Source: Kribbella pratensis
GTDB taxonomy: Bacteria > Actinomycetota > Actinomycetes > Propionibacteriales > Kribbellaceae
DNA: 64,000 nt
Direction of reading: 5' to 3'
NCBI RefSeq assembly: GCF_004366075.1
Contig: NZ_SODU01000001.1
Location: 1,274,488 to 1,338,487, forward strand
Numbering within the stretch: position 1 is the stretch's first letter; the number at the start of each line of letters is the position of its first letter. Position numbers and translations under genes: made by a program. Below, one piece after another: positions 50,592 through 59,261 of the stretch. Below the pieces are notes generated by a model. The model worked only from the letters and a program-made list of their open reading frames with translations, ran no database searches and was not told the origin of the DNA.

Positions 50592-52291
50592 TCACCGGGT
50601 ATGGGTGAGGGCTTGGGTGGCGAACAGGCGGGCAAAGCGGGTGGTTGGGTCGGTCATCAGTTCGTCGTACGTGCCTTGCTGGGCGACTGTGCCGTTGTCG
50701 ATGACGTAGATGCGGTCCATCTCGCGGAGGGTCCAGGCTCGGTGGGAGACGACGATCGTGATGCGGTCGGCGCTGGTACGGCGGAGGTCGGTGAAGATCT
50801 CGTGCTCCGCCTTGGCGTCGATCGCGGAGGTCGGCTCGTCGAGGATCCAGACGCCGGCGTCACGCAGCCGGATCCGCGCCAGCGCCAGCCGCTGCCACTG
50901 GCCGCCGGAGATGCCGGTGCCGCCCCATTGCTGACCGAGTTGCATGTCGAGTGGGAGATCGGCGGCGAAGGTGCCGGCCAGCGCGTCGCGGATGGCCTGG
51001 TCCGTGACGACATCCGGCGCGCCGAGGCCGACCGCGTCCCGGAGCGTGAACTCGAAACGTCCGAACTCCTGCACCAGCAGGCCGAAGTGTGCGAGCCGCT
51101 CGTCCTCTGCCAGCGCGTCGGCATCTGCTCCGTCGATCAGCACCCGCCCGCTGTCGGGGGTCAACGCACCGACCAGCAAGTTGATCGCGGTCGACTTGCC
51201 CGCCCCGTTCACGCCGACGAGCGCAATCATTTCGCCTCGACGAGCTTCGATGGACACGTCCCGAAGGCTCGGCTCGGCGGTGCCCGGGTAGCCGAACGTG
51301 ACGTTGTCCAAGGCAACGGAATCGACGCGTCGGACCACCGCACTGCGCGGGCCGGCAGGCACGCTGCGCACGAACCTGCGGTAGATCGCGGCCTGCGGAG
51401 CCGCGGTGACGATACTGCCGAATGCGTACCCACACTGGCGAATCGCGTTCAGTCCGGTGATCGTGCCGGCCACCGCCGCAGCCGCCGCGCCCCCAGTCGC
51501 ACCGCCGCGCACCAAAGCGACCAGCGCACCCCCGAACAGCAGCACCGTGACCAGCGCCGCACCCAGCTCGTACAACAACGCCGCACGAATCATCCGATCG
51601 AGGACCCAGGTCGCCCCCGCACGACTACCAGCGACGAGACCGGCCACTTTCCACCCCGAACCCAGCACCGCCAGCTCGGTCCCGGGGCGCTGCTGGATCA
51701 GTTGCTCGGTCGCGTATGCCGCTCTGCGTTCGTGCTCGGCGACCCACGGCCAGCCCTGGGCCTCCATCCTCGAGATCAACGTGAACGCGAGAACGGTGGC
51801 GCCAACGCACCAAGCACGAGCAGGCCGGAGACGAGATTGATCGACGCGATCGCCAGGCACAGTACGACGGACGTCACCGCCGCGCTGAGCAACTGCACCG
51901 GCTTGCCGGCCACGTCACTGATCGGATGCGTCGCACTCTGACTCGCTTCCAGATCGCGAACCGTCTCGGGCTCGGCCAGCCGGCTCGGGCTCAGCCGGGC
52001 GGCGACGCGAGCAAGCTCGATCCGCAACTCGAGCCGGAGACGCAGCATCATCCGCTGGCCGACGCAGTTCGACACCTGGGTCAGCGGATACATCGACCCG
52101 ACCACCACGGTCAGCCCGAGCAAGGGACGCCAGACGTCACCGCTGTCGACCAAGTCGCGGATCAGCACGACCTGCGCACCGGGCAGAATTGCCAGCAGTA
52201 GTTGGAGAACCGAGTACGTCGTGAGCCATCCCGGGGTGATCCGGACGGCGTCGGTCAACGATTCACGGGCAGTACGGAACGCGTCGAGCAC
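50592..52291 (-). pseudogene. ABC exporter half-transporter 3, split by a frameshift
   Basis: Two adjacent frames together make one normal TMD-NBD exporter of about 565 residues. The first (from GTG 52291 with a GAGGA ribosome site) gives the N-terminal membrane half to ...LLVLGALA, then runs to a stop at 51776. The second continues ...ATVLAFTLISRMEAQGW through the ATPase (Walker A GVNGAGKST, signature ISGGQWQRLALARI, Walker B VWILDEPTSAID) to 50592. The frames switch at about 51798-51803 (GGCGCC). One missing base there, for example GCGGCC reduced to GCGCC, explains it. No slippery heptamer is present, so an inactivating deletion or a sequencing error is likelier than programmed shifting. 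Confidence 0.85.
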
Positions 52292-52421
52292 GATGATCCT
52301 CGCAAGGCAGGCCGGAGCCGCACCGGTGTTCCGGCGCGGATCGCGTCGGCCGCAAATTGCATGTCATCCCAGCAAGCAGGCCCAGCCCGTGCATCCAGGG
52401 ATCCAGTGGCAGATCACGCAT
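52263..52421 (-). CDS. candidate 52-residue small ORF ahead of the ABC exporters
   Basis: Between the TetR gene and exporter 3 an ATG frame encodes 52 residues. It starts MRDLPLDPWMHGLGLLAGMT, continues with four Cys residues, and ends with a Cys-Pro pair. It begins 18 bases after the TetR stop and overlaps the exporter start by 29 bp. It could be a small secreted or modified peptide handled by the exporters. However, the third-position G/C is lower than in neighbouring genes, no strong ribosome site precedes it and no modification enzyme is nearby. It may be chance. Confidence 0.25.
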   Translation of the reverse strand: MRDLPLDPWMHGLGLLAGMTCNLRPTRSAPEHRCGSGLPCEDHRARRVPYCP

Positions 52422-52438
52422 GACGTCTTCGGTTCAAC

Positions 52439-53056
52439 CTATCCCGGCGGGAGGAGCTGGGTCACCAGGGCGTCCGCCGTCCAGCTCTCCCAGCGGGACG
52501 GGTCCCAGCCGCGGCGGGCCGTCAGCAGGTGGTACAGCTCAGGGCTCAGCAGGGCGAGCGTGATGTCGGTCGCCATCGCCGTGTCGAGACCTTCGCGGAG
52601 GGCCGTCTTGGCGGCGAGTGCTGCGGTCATCCGCTCCATCACGACGGCACGCTGGGCATTGTTGGTCTCCCAGAGCTCATGGATCTCCGGATCAGCAGTG
52701 GCCGCATGCGCGACGACCTGGAGAATCGGCGCGACCCGCTCGTAGACCTCGCGGGCCAGCCGTGTCTGCGTGCGCAACTGCGCCACCGGATCCGGGTCGT
52801 CGATCGCCGCCAGCACCTGCGGACGCTCCAGGTTCGGTACGGGCTCGTCGTCGCCGGCCACCGCCACGTCGAGGAGCTCGCCGAGCAGCGCCCGCTTGGT
52901 GCGGAAGGTGAAGTACAGCGTCTGCACCGCCATGCCGGCCTCGTCGGCGATCGCCTGCATCGACGTCGCGGCGTACCCCCGGGTCGTGAACAGCGTTTGC
53001 GCCGCCCTGCGCATCCGCTGCCGGTTGGCCTGGGTCTGTTCCGCTCGTCGTGTCAT
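52439..53056 (-). CDS. TetR-family transcriptional regulator
   Basis: 205 residues. The N-terminal helix-turn-helix (RRAAQTLFTTRGYAATSMQAIADEAGMAVQTLYFTFRTKRALL, about 15-57) is classical TetR, followed by a helical ligand domain. Start ATG 53056; a much longer open frame upstream is a shadow across the divergent genes. It faces the membrane-protein/P450 pair across a spacer with two palindromes, so it probably represses that pair and itself. The downstream small ORF and ABC exporters on the same strand might also be co-transcribed with it. Confidence 0.92.
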   Translation of the reverse strand: MTRRAEQTQANRQRMRRAAQTLFTTRGYAATSMQAIADEAGMAVQTLYFTFRTKRALLGELLDVAVAGDDEPVPNLERPQVLAAIDDPDPVAQLRTQTRLAREVYERVAPILQVVAHAATADPEIHELWETNNAQRAVVMERMTAALAAKTALREGLDTAMATDITLALLSPELYHLLTARRGWDPSRWESWTADALVTQLLPPG

Positions 53057-53077
53057 GGACGGACAGCATAGCAGTTG

Positions 53078-53121
53078 ACTAGAGCGAGCCTCTAGTGATT
53101 CGCTAGTGGAACACTCTAGCG
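53078..53121. promoter_or_regulatory. two palindromic operator candidates for the TetR regulator
   Basis: ACTAGAG-N5-CTCTAGT (53078-53096) and CGCTAG-N9-CTAGCG (53101-53121) lie in the 78-bp spacer between the divergent TetR gene and membrane-protein gene. Both share a CTAG-centred half-site (CTCTAG also occurs within the second). A TTGACT hexamer at 53075-53080 overlaps the first palindrome in the plus direction. Two sites fit two TetR dimers controlling both promoters. Confidence 0.6.
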
Positions 53122-53134
53122 AAAGCAGACCGCC

Positions 53135-53761
53135 ATGACCGAGACCCTCCCCGCGCCGACCGGCCTGCGCCGGCAGTTGCGCGCCACCGCCCGCTTGACC
53201 GCCTTCAGCGGCGGGCCGCTGTTCTGGCTCGGCACCCTGCTGCATCCCGCCCGCGACGGCTGGAGCATCGCAGCGGTCGGCGAGCGGTACGGACTCACCC
53301 ACGACCTCCAAGCCCTCGGCCTCGGCCTGCAGGTCGTCAGCCTGGCCAGCATGATTGCGCTGAGCAACCAACGCCGTGAGCTCCGGTCCTGGTACGCCGC
53401 GATGGCCGGGACGCTGTTCTGGTTCGCGTTGATCGTCTTCGACGGATCGCACAACCCGGTGCGCGCGGAGTACGCGCCGAGCATGGTCCACGAGCCGGCC
53501 GACCTGAGCACACCGGCCGCACTCATCGTGTTCCCGGCGCTGCTGATCTTCCCGCTGGGCTACGTCTGGCTCGGGCGGACGCTGAGCCGGCGGGGGCTGC
53601 GTCTGGCCGGCATACTCCTCGGCGTCGGCGCCATCGCTTACACCCTCGGCGGCCTGTTCATCTTCACGTCCGGTCCGCGCTTCGGGTTGATCCAGATCTT
53701 CGAGGTCGCCGGCGCGACGCTGTACGCAATCGGCTACTTCTTGCTGGGACGCCGCGCATGA
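53135..53761 (+). CDS. hypothetical membrane protein upstream of P450
   Basis: 208 residues, about six hydrophobic helices (the first near 26-38, the last near 190-205). Internal motifs LFWLGTLLHPARDGWS, FDGSHNPVRAEY and FIFTSGPRFGLIQIFEVAGATLYAIGY are not from a family I recognise. It overlaps the P450 start by 4 bp (ATGA), so the two proteins are co-produced and it may assist the P450 or handle its substrate. Expression is probably under the divergent TetR protein. Confidence 0.8.
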   Translation: MTETLPAPTGLRRQLRATARLTAFSGGPLFWLGTLLHPARDGWSIAAVGERYGLTHDLQALGLGLQVVSLASMIALSNQRRELRSWYAAMAGTLFWFALIVFDGSHNPVRAEYAPSMVHEPADLSTPAALIVFPALLIFPLGYVWLGRTLSRRGLRLAGILLGVGAIAYTLGGLFIFTSGPRFGLIQIFEVAGATLYAIGYFLLGRRA

Positions 53762-54879
53762 CCCCCACCGAGATCCTCCAGGACCTGATGTCGCCTGCGG
53801 GGCGTGCCGATCCGTTCCCGCTGTACGCCGCTGCGCATCGCCTCGGCCCGCTGCTCCCGGTGACCGACGACATCTTCCTGGTCGTCGGGTACGCCGCCGT
53901 GAACGAAGTCCTGCGCAACCCGGTGTTCGAGATCCCGGCCGAGCCGTCGAGCCAGCCGTCGCTCGAATTGATGCAGCGCTCGATCCTGCGCGCGAATCCA
54001 CCGGACCACGGGCGGATGCGCTCACTGCTCTCGCAGGTCTTCACACCGCGCCGGGTCGCGGGGCTGCAGCCTGCCATCGAGGCCGCGGTCGACGAGCTGC
54101 TCAACGGGCTTGCGGCGGAGGTCGACTTCATGGACAGGTTCGCGTTCCAGCTCCCGGTGACAGTCATCTGCGAGCTGCTCGGCGTACCGACGGACGACCG
54201 GCATCGCTTCCGCCCACTCGCCTCAGATCTCACAGCGGCGCTCGAGCTCACCGATGCGTCGGACGCCGCTGCTGACGCGGCGGCCCGAGAGCTGGGTGAA
54301 TACTTCGCTTACCTGATCCAGGACCCGCCGCCCGACGGCCTGGTCGCTGCGCTGGTCGCCGCCCGGCAGCGCTTGTCGGACGAGGAACTGCTCGCCAACC
54401 TGATCCTGTTGCTGGTGGCCGGCTTCGAGACCACCACGGATCTGCTGGGCAACGGCCTGGCGATCCTGCTCCGACAGCCCGATCTGCCAACGAATGCAGC
54501 CTTCGTCGAGGAGGTACTGCGCTACGACTCCCCCGTGCAGGTGACGACCCGCGTCGCCCGGGAACGCTCGGAGATCGTGGGCACGCCGATTCCAGCAGCG
54601 AGCAATCTCGTGCTCTTGCTGGGTGCGGCGAATCGTGACCCCGAGCGCTTCCCCGACCCCGACAGGTTCGACCCACTGCGCCCCGGCAACAAGCCGTTGA
54701 GCTTCGGCGCCGGCGCGCACATCTGTCTCGGCAACAGCCTCGCCCGGCTGGAGGCCACGGTCGCCTTCGACCGCCTGCGCCCCTTCACGATCACACCGAA
54801 CGGCGAACCGACCCGGCGCGACCGCCTGGTCCTGCGCGGCTACCAGACCCTACCGATCAGACTCTCGGGCGGCCGGTGA
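53758..54879 (+). CDS. cytochrome P450
   Basis: 373 residues, slightly short for the bacterial class (about 400). I-helix oxygen-activating motif AGFETT (221-226), E-x-x-R in EEVLR (251-255) and heme loop FGAGAHICLGNSLAR with proximal ligand C323 are all intact. It is soluble and would need a ferredoxin and reductase from elsewhere. Substrate unknown. It is ATGA-coupled to the membrane protein upstream; its 3' end overlaps the convergent MFS gene by 23 bp. Confidence 0.95.
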   Translation: MTPTEILQDLMSPAGRADPFPLYAAAHRLGPLLPVTDDIFLVVGYAAVNEVLRNPVFEIPAEPSSQPSLELMQRSILRANPPDHGRMRSLLSQVFTPRRVAGLQPAIEAAVDELLNGLAAEVDFMDRFAFQLPVTVICELLGVPTDDRHRFRPLASDLTAALELTDASDAAADAAARELGEYFAYLIQDPPPDGLVAALVAARQRLSDEELLANLILLLVAGFETTTDLLGNGLAILLRQPDLPTNAAFVEEVLRYDSPVQVTTRVARERSEIVGTPIPAASNLVLLLGAANRDPERFPDPDRFDPLRPGNKPLSFGAGAHICLGNSLARLEATVAFDRLRPFTITPNGEPTRRDRLVLRGYQTLPIRLSGGR

Positions 54880-56044
54880 CGAGCGTGAGCAGGAGCGACG
54901 CGGCGATGAGCGTGATGCCGAAGTAGATGACGCTGTTCACGCCTGCGTGGTCGGCGAACAGGCCGCCGAAGAGTGCGCCGAGGGCGATCGAGGTGTTGTA
55001 CGCCATCGTGTTGAGCGACATGGCTGCCTCGAAGGTCTCGGGAGCGGCGGCCTGCGTGAGGTTCACCTGGCACAGCTGGACCACGCCGAACGACGTACCC
55101 CACAGCACCAGTGCGACGACCTGACCGACAGGCCACTGACCGACGGTCAGCAACAGCAGCAGGGCCGCGGCGGCACCCGCACAGCCCGCCATGAAACCGG
55201 CGCGGCTGTTCCAGGACACCACTCGTCCGCCGATGAAGTTGCCGGCCGCCCCAGCCGCGCCGTACGCCATCAGCACGGCGGTGATGAACGCCGGTGACGC
55301 GGACGACTCGCCTTCCAGGAAGGGCCGGACGAAGGTGTACGCGCCGAAGTGCCCGAGGACGAACAGCATCACCATCAGCATCACCACCCGAAGTCGCGCG
55401 TTGCTGACCGGGAGCGCGAACACTGCCCGCACGGGCACCGCGTTGTCGGACGGCAACGAGGGAATCGCGACGACGACCGCGACCAGGACGAGCAGGCTCA
55501 GCCCCGACCAGATCAGGAACGTGGCGCGCCAGTCGGTCCGGCTCTCGAGGAAGATCCCGAGCGGGATGCCGACGACCGCCGCGACCGAGATGCCGGACAT
55601 GACGACCGCGGCCGCCTTGCTCGCGTCCCGCTCGGCCACCAGGCGCATCGCCATGCTGACGCCGATCGCCCAGAACACCCCGCTGGCGAACCCCATGCAC
55701 AGCCGGGTGGCCAGCATCAACGGGAAGTTGGGCGCGATCGCGGTCACCAGGTTTCCCACGGTCAGCACCGACAACAGGACGGCCAGCAGGAGGCGGCGAT
55801 TGACCCGCCGGCTCCACGCGACGATGAACGGTACGCCGAGGCCGGCCGAGACGCCGTACAGCGTCACCATCAGGCCGGCGACCCCGACCGGGACGCCGAG
55901 GCTGGTACTCAACGGGGTGAGGAGGCCGACGGGCATCAGTTCGGTGGTCAGGAAGACGAACAGGCTGGCGGTGATCGCGGCGACCCCCAGCCACGAACGA
56001 GTCGTCGAGGCCCGCTGCTTCGTGAGGACGGGTTGATTGGTCAC
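54857..56044 (-). CDS. MFS transporter (drug/sugar efflux type)
   Basis: 395 residues, about 12 membrane helices. It resembles the YdhP/AraJ-like DHA1 efflux group (SLFVFLTTELMPVGLLTPLS, then ATRLCMGFASGVFWAIGVSMA). The cytoplasmic loop 2-3 motif is partial (SRRVNRRLL). It is divergently arranged with a LysR regulator, the usual arrangement for regulator-controlled efflux pumps. Start ATG 56044. Confidence 0.9.
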   Translation of the reverse strand: MTNQPVLTKQRASTTRSWLGVAAITASLFVFLTTELMPVGLLTPLSTSLGVPVGVAGLMVTLYGVSAGLGVPFIVAWSRRVNRRLLLAVLLSVLTVGNLVTAIAPNFPLMLATRLCMGFASGVFWAIGVSMAMRLVAERDASKAAAVVMSGISVAAVVGIPLGIFLESRTDWRATFLIWSGLSLLVLVAVVVAIPSLPSDNAVPVRAVFALPVSNARLRVVMLMVMLFVLGHFGAYTFVRPFLEGESSASPAFITAVLMAYGAAGAAGNFIGGRVVSWNSRAGFMAGCAGAAAALLLLLTVGQWPVGQVVALVLWGTSFGVVQLCQVNLTQAAAPETFEAAMSLNTMAYNTSIALGALFGGLFADHAGVNSVIYFGITLIAASLLLTLVTGRPRV

Positions 56045-56123
56045 CCTGGCAGTTTCCGGCCGGGACGATCAATGAGTCCAACACATGTTCGTCACGCCAT
56101 CGATCGTGATTCAAGATAGTTCC

Positions 56124-56993
56124 ATGGAACTCCAGCAACTCCGGTACGTCGTCGCGGTTGCCGAGACGAACAACTTCACCCGCGCCGCCGAACGGTGCCT
56201 GGTCGTGCAGTCTGCGCTGAGCCACCAGATCGCCCGCCTGGAACGGGAACTCGGCGCACGCCTGTTCGACCGCACCAGCCGACGTGTGCGCCTGACACCG
56301 GCCGGTACGGCGTTCCTGCCGGCGGCCCGTCAGTGCCTGGACGCCGCCGAGCGCGCCGCCGCAGAGGCCGCCGCCGCGGTCGGTCTGGTCCGCGGACGGC
56401 TCGCCGTCGGGCTGATCCCGACCGTCGCCGCGGTCGATATTCCAGCCGCGCTACGGGACTTCCGGCGTGAGTATCCCGACGTCCGGATCTCGCTGCGCGT
56501 CGGTGCGAGCGAGAAGCTGGCCGACCAGGTCAAGGAAGGCATCCTCGACGTTGCGTTCCTCGGACTGCCCACCACCGCTCGGCCCCAGGGCGTGGAGACG
56601 CGTGAACTGGCCCGCGACCGGCTGGTCGCGGTGGTTCCGCCCGATCACGCGCTCGCGGCCGAGTCGTCGGTGACGCTGCAGCGCCTCGCGAGTGAGGTGT
56701 TCGTGGACCTGCCGCCCCGGACAGCCGGTCGTCTGCAGAGCGACCAGGCTTTCGAGGCCGCGGGACTCGTCCGCGACGTCGCCTTCGAGGTGAGCACCGC
56801 CGAGCTGATGGCGCGGCTCGTCAGCGAACGGCTCGCCGTTGCCCTGTTCGCCTCGACCTACGCACCACAATTGACCGGCGTCGCCACGGTCGAGATCACC
56901 GACGCACCAGGCCGGATCGAGTACGTCGTCTGGAGCGCGGCCGGCCGCTCCCCCGCCGCATCCGCCTTCCTCACCCTACTTGGAATCAGCTGA
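56124..56993 (+). CDS. LysR-family transcriptional regulator
   Basis: 289 residues. The N-terminal winged HTH (MELQQLRYVVAVAETNNFTRAAERCLVVQSALSHQIARLERELG) is textbook LysR, followed by the two-lobed effector domain (GLIPTVAAVDIPAALRDFRREYPDVRISL). It is expected to bind in the 79-bp spacer to the divergent MFS gene; an ATC-N6-GAT element (ATCGATCGTGAT, about 56100) could be part of its site. Start ATG 56124 is preferred over 56085. Confidence 0.94.
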   Translation: MELQQLRYVVAVAETNNFTRAAERCLVVQSALSHQIARLERELGARLFDRTSRRVRLTPAGTAFLPAARQCLDAAERAAAEAAAAVGLVRGRLAVGLIPTVAAVDIPAALRDFRREYPDVRISLRVGASEKLADQVKEGILDVAFLGLPTTARPQGVETRELARDRLVAVVPPDHALAAESSVTLQRLASEVFVDLPPRTAGRLQSDQAFEAAGLVRDVAFEVSTAELMARLVSERLAVALFASTYAPQLTGVATVEITDAPGRIEYVVWSAAGRSPAASAFLTLLGIS

Positions 56994-57017
56994 CCATTCA
57001 GACCAGTGTCTTCTTTG

Positions 57018-57086
57018 TCGGCGGTGATGTTGCCGCGGGCAATCGACTCGAGCTCACCGCGATCACGTCCAGGACCTCAGGAGCCT
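57018..57086. repeat. decayed duplicate of an internal pepR fragment
   Basis: These bases repeat 58203-58273 of the downstream pepR gene in the same orientation. From TGATGTTGCCGCGGGCAATC onward the two share about 95% identity over 62 bases, with two G-to-A changes and a one-base deletion. Identity stops sharply at about 57087, where the next ORF frame begins. It is a non-functional pepR remnant marking a recombination or insertion border. Confidence 0.85.
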
Positions 57087-57114
57087 ATCCTTCCGCAATT
57101 CAGTCTCCAGTTCG

Positions 57115-57345
57115 GTGGATCGCCAGCAGGTCTTCCAACCGAATGCCAAAATCTGGAGTGTCGACACATCCAAGCTGCCGAAGGGCTCAGCCATTGCAGA
57201 CAATGACTCGGCCGGTCACGTCAGTGTCTTTCGCTACCCCGAGCAGATCAAAGCCGCAGTGGTGCAGAGTGGTCCAGAGAACTTCCTCGAGCAGCTCGGG
57301 CTGAAGCCGATGGAGGAATTCGGTTCGTACCGTCTACCGAAGTGA
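57115..57345 (+). CDS. truncated hypothetical ORF (possible C-terminal toxin-domain fragment)
   Basis: 76 residues from GTG 57115. The frame is open back to 57028, through the pepR remnant, so the real N-terminus appears lost. The residues (AKIWSVDTSKLPKGSAIADN, then GHVSVFRYPEQIKAAVV, ending EFGSYRLPK) look like the end of a larger protein. A polymorphic or RHS-type toxin tail followed by an immunity gene would fit, but I do not recognise the family. Base composition is less G/C-rich than neighbours. Stop is 9 bases before the next start. Confidence 0.45.
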   Translation: MDRQQVFQPNAKIWSVDTSKLPKGSAIADNDSAGHVSVFRYPEQIKAAVVQSGPENFLEQLGLKPMEEFGSYRLPK

Positions 57346-57354
57346 GAACCCGAC

Positions 57355-57843
57355 ATGACGTCCCCGATGTCGCTTCAATTGGCCGGGCATGAGGTTCTGG
57401 CCAGACGCTGGAGCAAGCTACGGGCCGATGTCATCGTCCTCGAACGTCTGGCCAGGGCTGGAGGCGCTGCACGATGGTTCATGGTGCGCTCACCCCAAGA
57501 GGTGACGGAGCTGTACGACAAACTCTTGCCCGGAAGCCGTGTCTCCTTCTACTTCGCAGGTGGTCCGCACGTGGGAAGGGACGACGAGCGCACCCGGCAA
57601 CAGATGTTCGAGGAGATCACGTCAACCGGCGAAATCGTCCTGGGATACCCCAGCGCATCCGACATCGTCGTGGAGATGGACATCATCAGCGGTCCCAGCG
57701 AGTTGACCGAGCATTTGATGCACCACCCCGGCGGGGAACTGGTGATCTGGGGTACCTGGCCGGCTCAACTGGACGACGGAGACAAGACCGTAACCCTGAA
57801 CCTGGTCGACGCCGACGGAGTGCTGCGGTCACATCCGCACTAA
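57355..57843 (+). CDS. hypothetical protein, possible immunity protein
   Basis: 162 residues, soluble, with no signal peptide or membrane helix, and acidic toward the C-terminus. Segments SPQEVTELYDKLLPGSRVSFYFAGGPHVGRDDERTRQQMFEEI and GELVIWGTWPAQLDDGDKTVTLNL suggest an alpha/beta fold, but no family is recognised. It directly follows the truncated ORF, the order seen in toxin-immunity pairs. Two 60-base lines counted by eye (57361 and 57601) are 58-60% G/C versus about 63-65% in two pepR lines. The ATG at 57355 has a weak GTGAGA site. Confidence 0.6.
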   Translation: MTSPMSLQLAGHEVLARRWSKLRADVIVLERLARAGGAARWFMVRSPQEVTELYDKLLPGSRVSFYFAGGPHVGRDDERTRQQMFEEITSTGEIVLGYPSASDIVVEMDIISGPSELTEHLMHHPGGELVIWGTWPAQLDDGDKTVTLNLVDADGVLRSHPH

Positions 57844-57947
57844 AGCGAGCAACACCAACCGAGGCCGTATCGGTCCGCCCGACGATGATGCGCCGGTCCC
57901 CAGGCCATCCTCACACCGGTGTGCGCTTGTCCAGAGGCTCTTGAGAT

Positions 57948-59261
57948 TCAGAGGGTGAAGGCGGTGGTGGTTTCTTTGAAGGGGCCCATGACGGTGAGGG
58001 CGGGGGTGCCGGCGTAGAGGTCGGCGGCCAGGGCCGTCACGTCGTCGAGGGTGACCGAGTCGATGCGGTGCAGGATCTCGTCGACGGTGGGGAGTTCGCC
58101 GTACACGAGTTCGGCCTTCGCGATCCGGGTCATCTTGGCGCCGGTGTCCTCGAGGCCCATCACGACCGAGCCGCGCATCTGGCCCTTGCCGCGGAGCAGT
58201 TCGTCGGGGGTGATGTTGCCGCGGGCAATCGACTCGAGCTCGCCGCGGATCACGTCCAGGACCTCGGGAGCCTTCTTCGGCAGACAGCCCGCGTACACGC
58301 CGACCATGCCCGCGTCGGCGTACGCCGAACCGAACGTGAACACCGAATACGCCAGTCCGCGCTTCTCCCGCACCTCCTGGAACAACCGCGACGACATCCC
58401 GCCGCCGACGATCCCGTGCAGTACGCCGGCGATGTAGCGGCGCTCGTCGCTCCGGACCAGCCCGGGCATCCCGAGCACCAGGTGCGCCTGCTCGACGTCA
58501 CGGTGGTGCACCTGCACCCCGCCGTACGTCGGAACGGTCTTGCCGGAACCACGTCGTACAGCGGCCGGCTCGGCCTCGGCCGTCACCCAATGACGCTCGA
58601 ACGCCTTGCGAACCAGGCGAACCACGTCGGCGTGGTCGACGTTGGCGGCCACCGAGACGACGATGTTGGAGGGCTTGTAGCGGCGCCGGTACCAGCCGAC
58701 GACCTGCTGGCGGGACAGCCCGGCGACCGATTCCGGCGTACCGGTGATCGAGCGACCGAGCGGGGACTTGCCCCAGAGCTGTTCGGCGAACAGGTCGTGG
58801 ATGTGGTCCGACGTCTCGTCGGCGTGCATCGCGATCTCTTCGTCGATGACGTCGCGCTCACTCTCCACGTCCGCGTTCGTCAGCGTGGCGGAGGTGATCA
58901 TGTCGCAGATCACGTCGACCGCGAGCGGCAGGTCGGAGTCGAGCACCCGCGCGTAGTAGCAGGTGTACTCCTTGCCGGTGAACGCGTTCATCTCGCCGCC
59001 GACCGCGTCGATCGCGGCGGAGATCTCCAGTGCGTCGCGGCGCTCGGTGCCCTTGAACAGCAGGTGTTCGAGGAAATGCGTCGCACCGGCCAGCTGCTCC
59101 GGCTCGTCGCGGGAGCCGACGCCGACCCAGAGGCCGAACGTGACCGAGCGGAAGCCCGGCACCGACTGGGAGAGCACGCGAAGCCCGGAGGGCAGGACGG
59201 TCCGTTTGACCGGACCGCCCGCCTCCGGGCTCAGCAAGGTGCTCGTGATTGCGCGAGTCAC
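57948..59261 (-). CDS. pepR: M16-family zinc metallopeptidase
   Basis: 437 residues. Inverted zinc motif HxxEH is HFLEH (62-66), with the distal glutamate in [10 protein letters not shown]. Also present are [32 protein letters not shown] and the C-terminal M16 domain ([23 protein letters not shown]). Likely cytoplasmic processing peptidase; the name follows the actinobacterial neighbour of pnp. It overlaps the pnp stop by 4 bp and so is translationally coupled. A 69-bp stretch of this gene is duplicated about 1.2 kb away, beyond its 3' end. Confidence 0.93.
   Translation of the reverse strand: MTRAITSTLLSPEAGGPVKRTVLPSGLRVLSQSVPGFRSVTFGLWVGVGSRDEPEQLAGATHFLEHLLFKGTERRDALEISAAIDAVGGEMNAFTGKEYTCYYARVLDSDLPLAVDVICDMITSATLTNADVESERDVIDEEIAMHADETSDHIHDLFAEQLWGKSPLGRSITGTPESVAGLSRQQVVGWYRRRYKPSNIVVSVAANVDHADVVRLVRKAFERHWVTAEAEPAAVRRGSGKTVPTYGGVQVHHRDVEQAHLVLGMPGLVRSDERRYIAGVLHGIVGGGMSSRLFQEVREKRGLAYSVFTFGSAYADAGMVGVYAGCLPKKAPEVLDVIRGELESIARGNITPDELLRGKGQMRGSVVMGLEDTGAKMTRIAKAELVYGELPTVDEILHRIDSVTLDDVTALAADLYAGTPALTVMGPFKETTTAFTL

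Noticed and set aside
51798..51803. Programmed ribosomal frameshift in exporter 3
   Set aside because: A -1 shift would join the frames, but no slippery heptamer or downstream structure was seen; a one-base deletion or sequence error is simpler.
57028..57345. Complete small gene reading through the pepR remnant
   Set aside because: The open frame enters the pepR-derived DNA only by chance (pepR is read on the other strand), so the true N-terminus is missing rather than located there.
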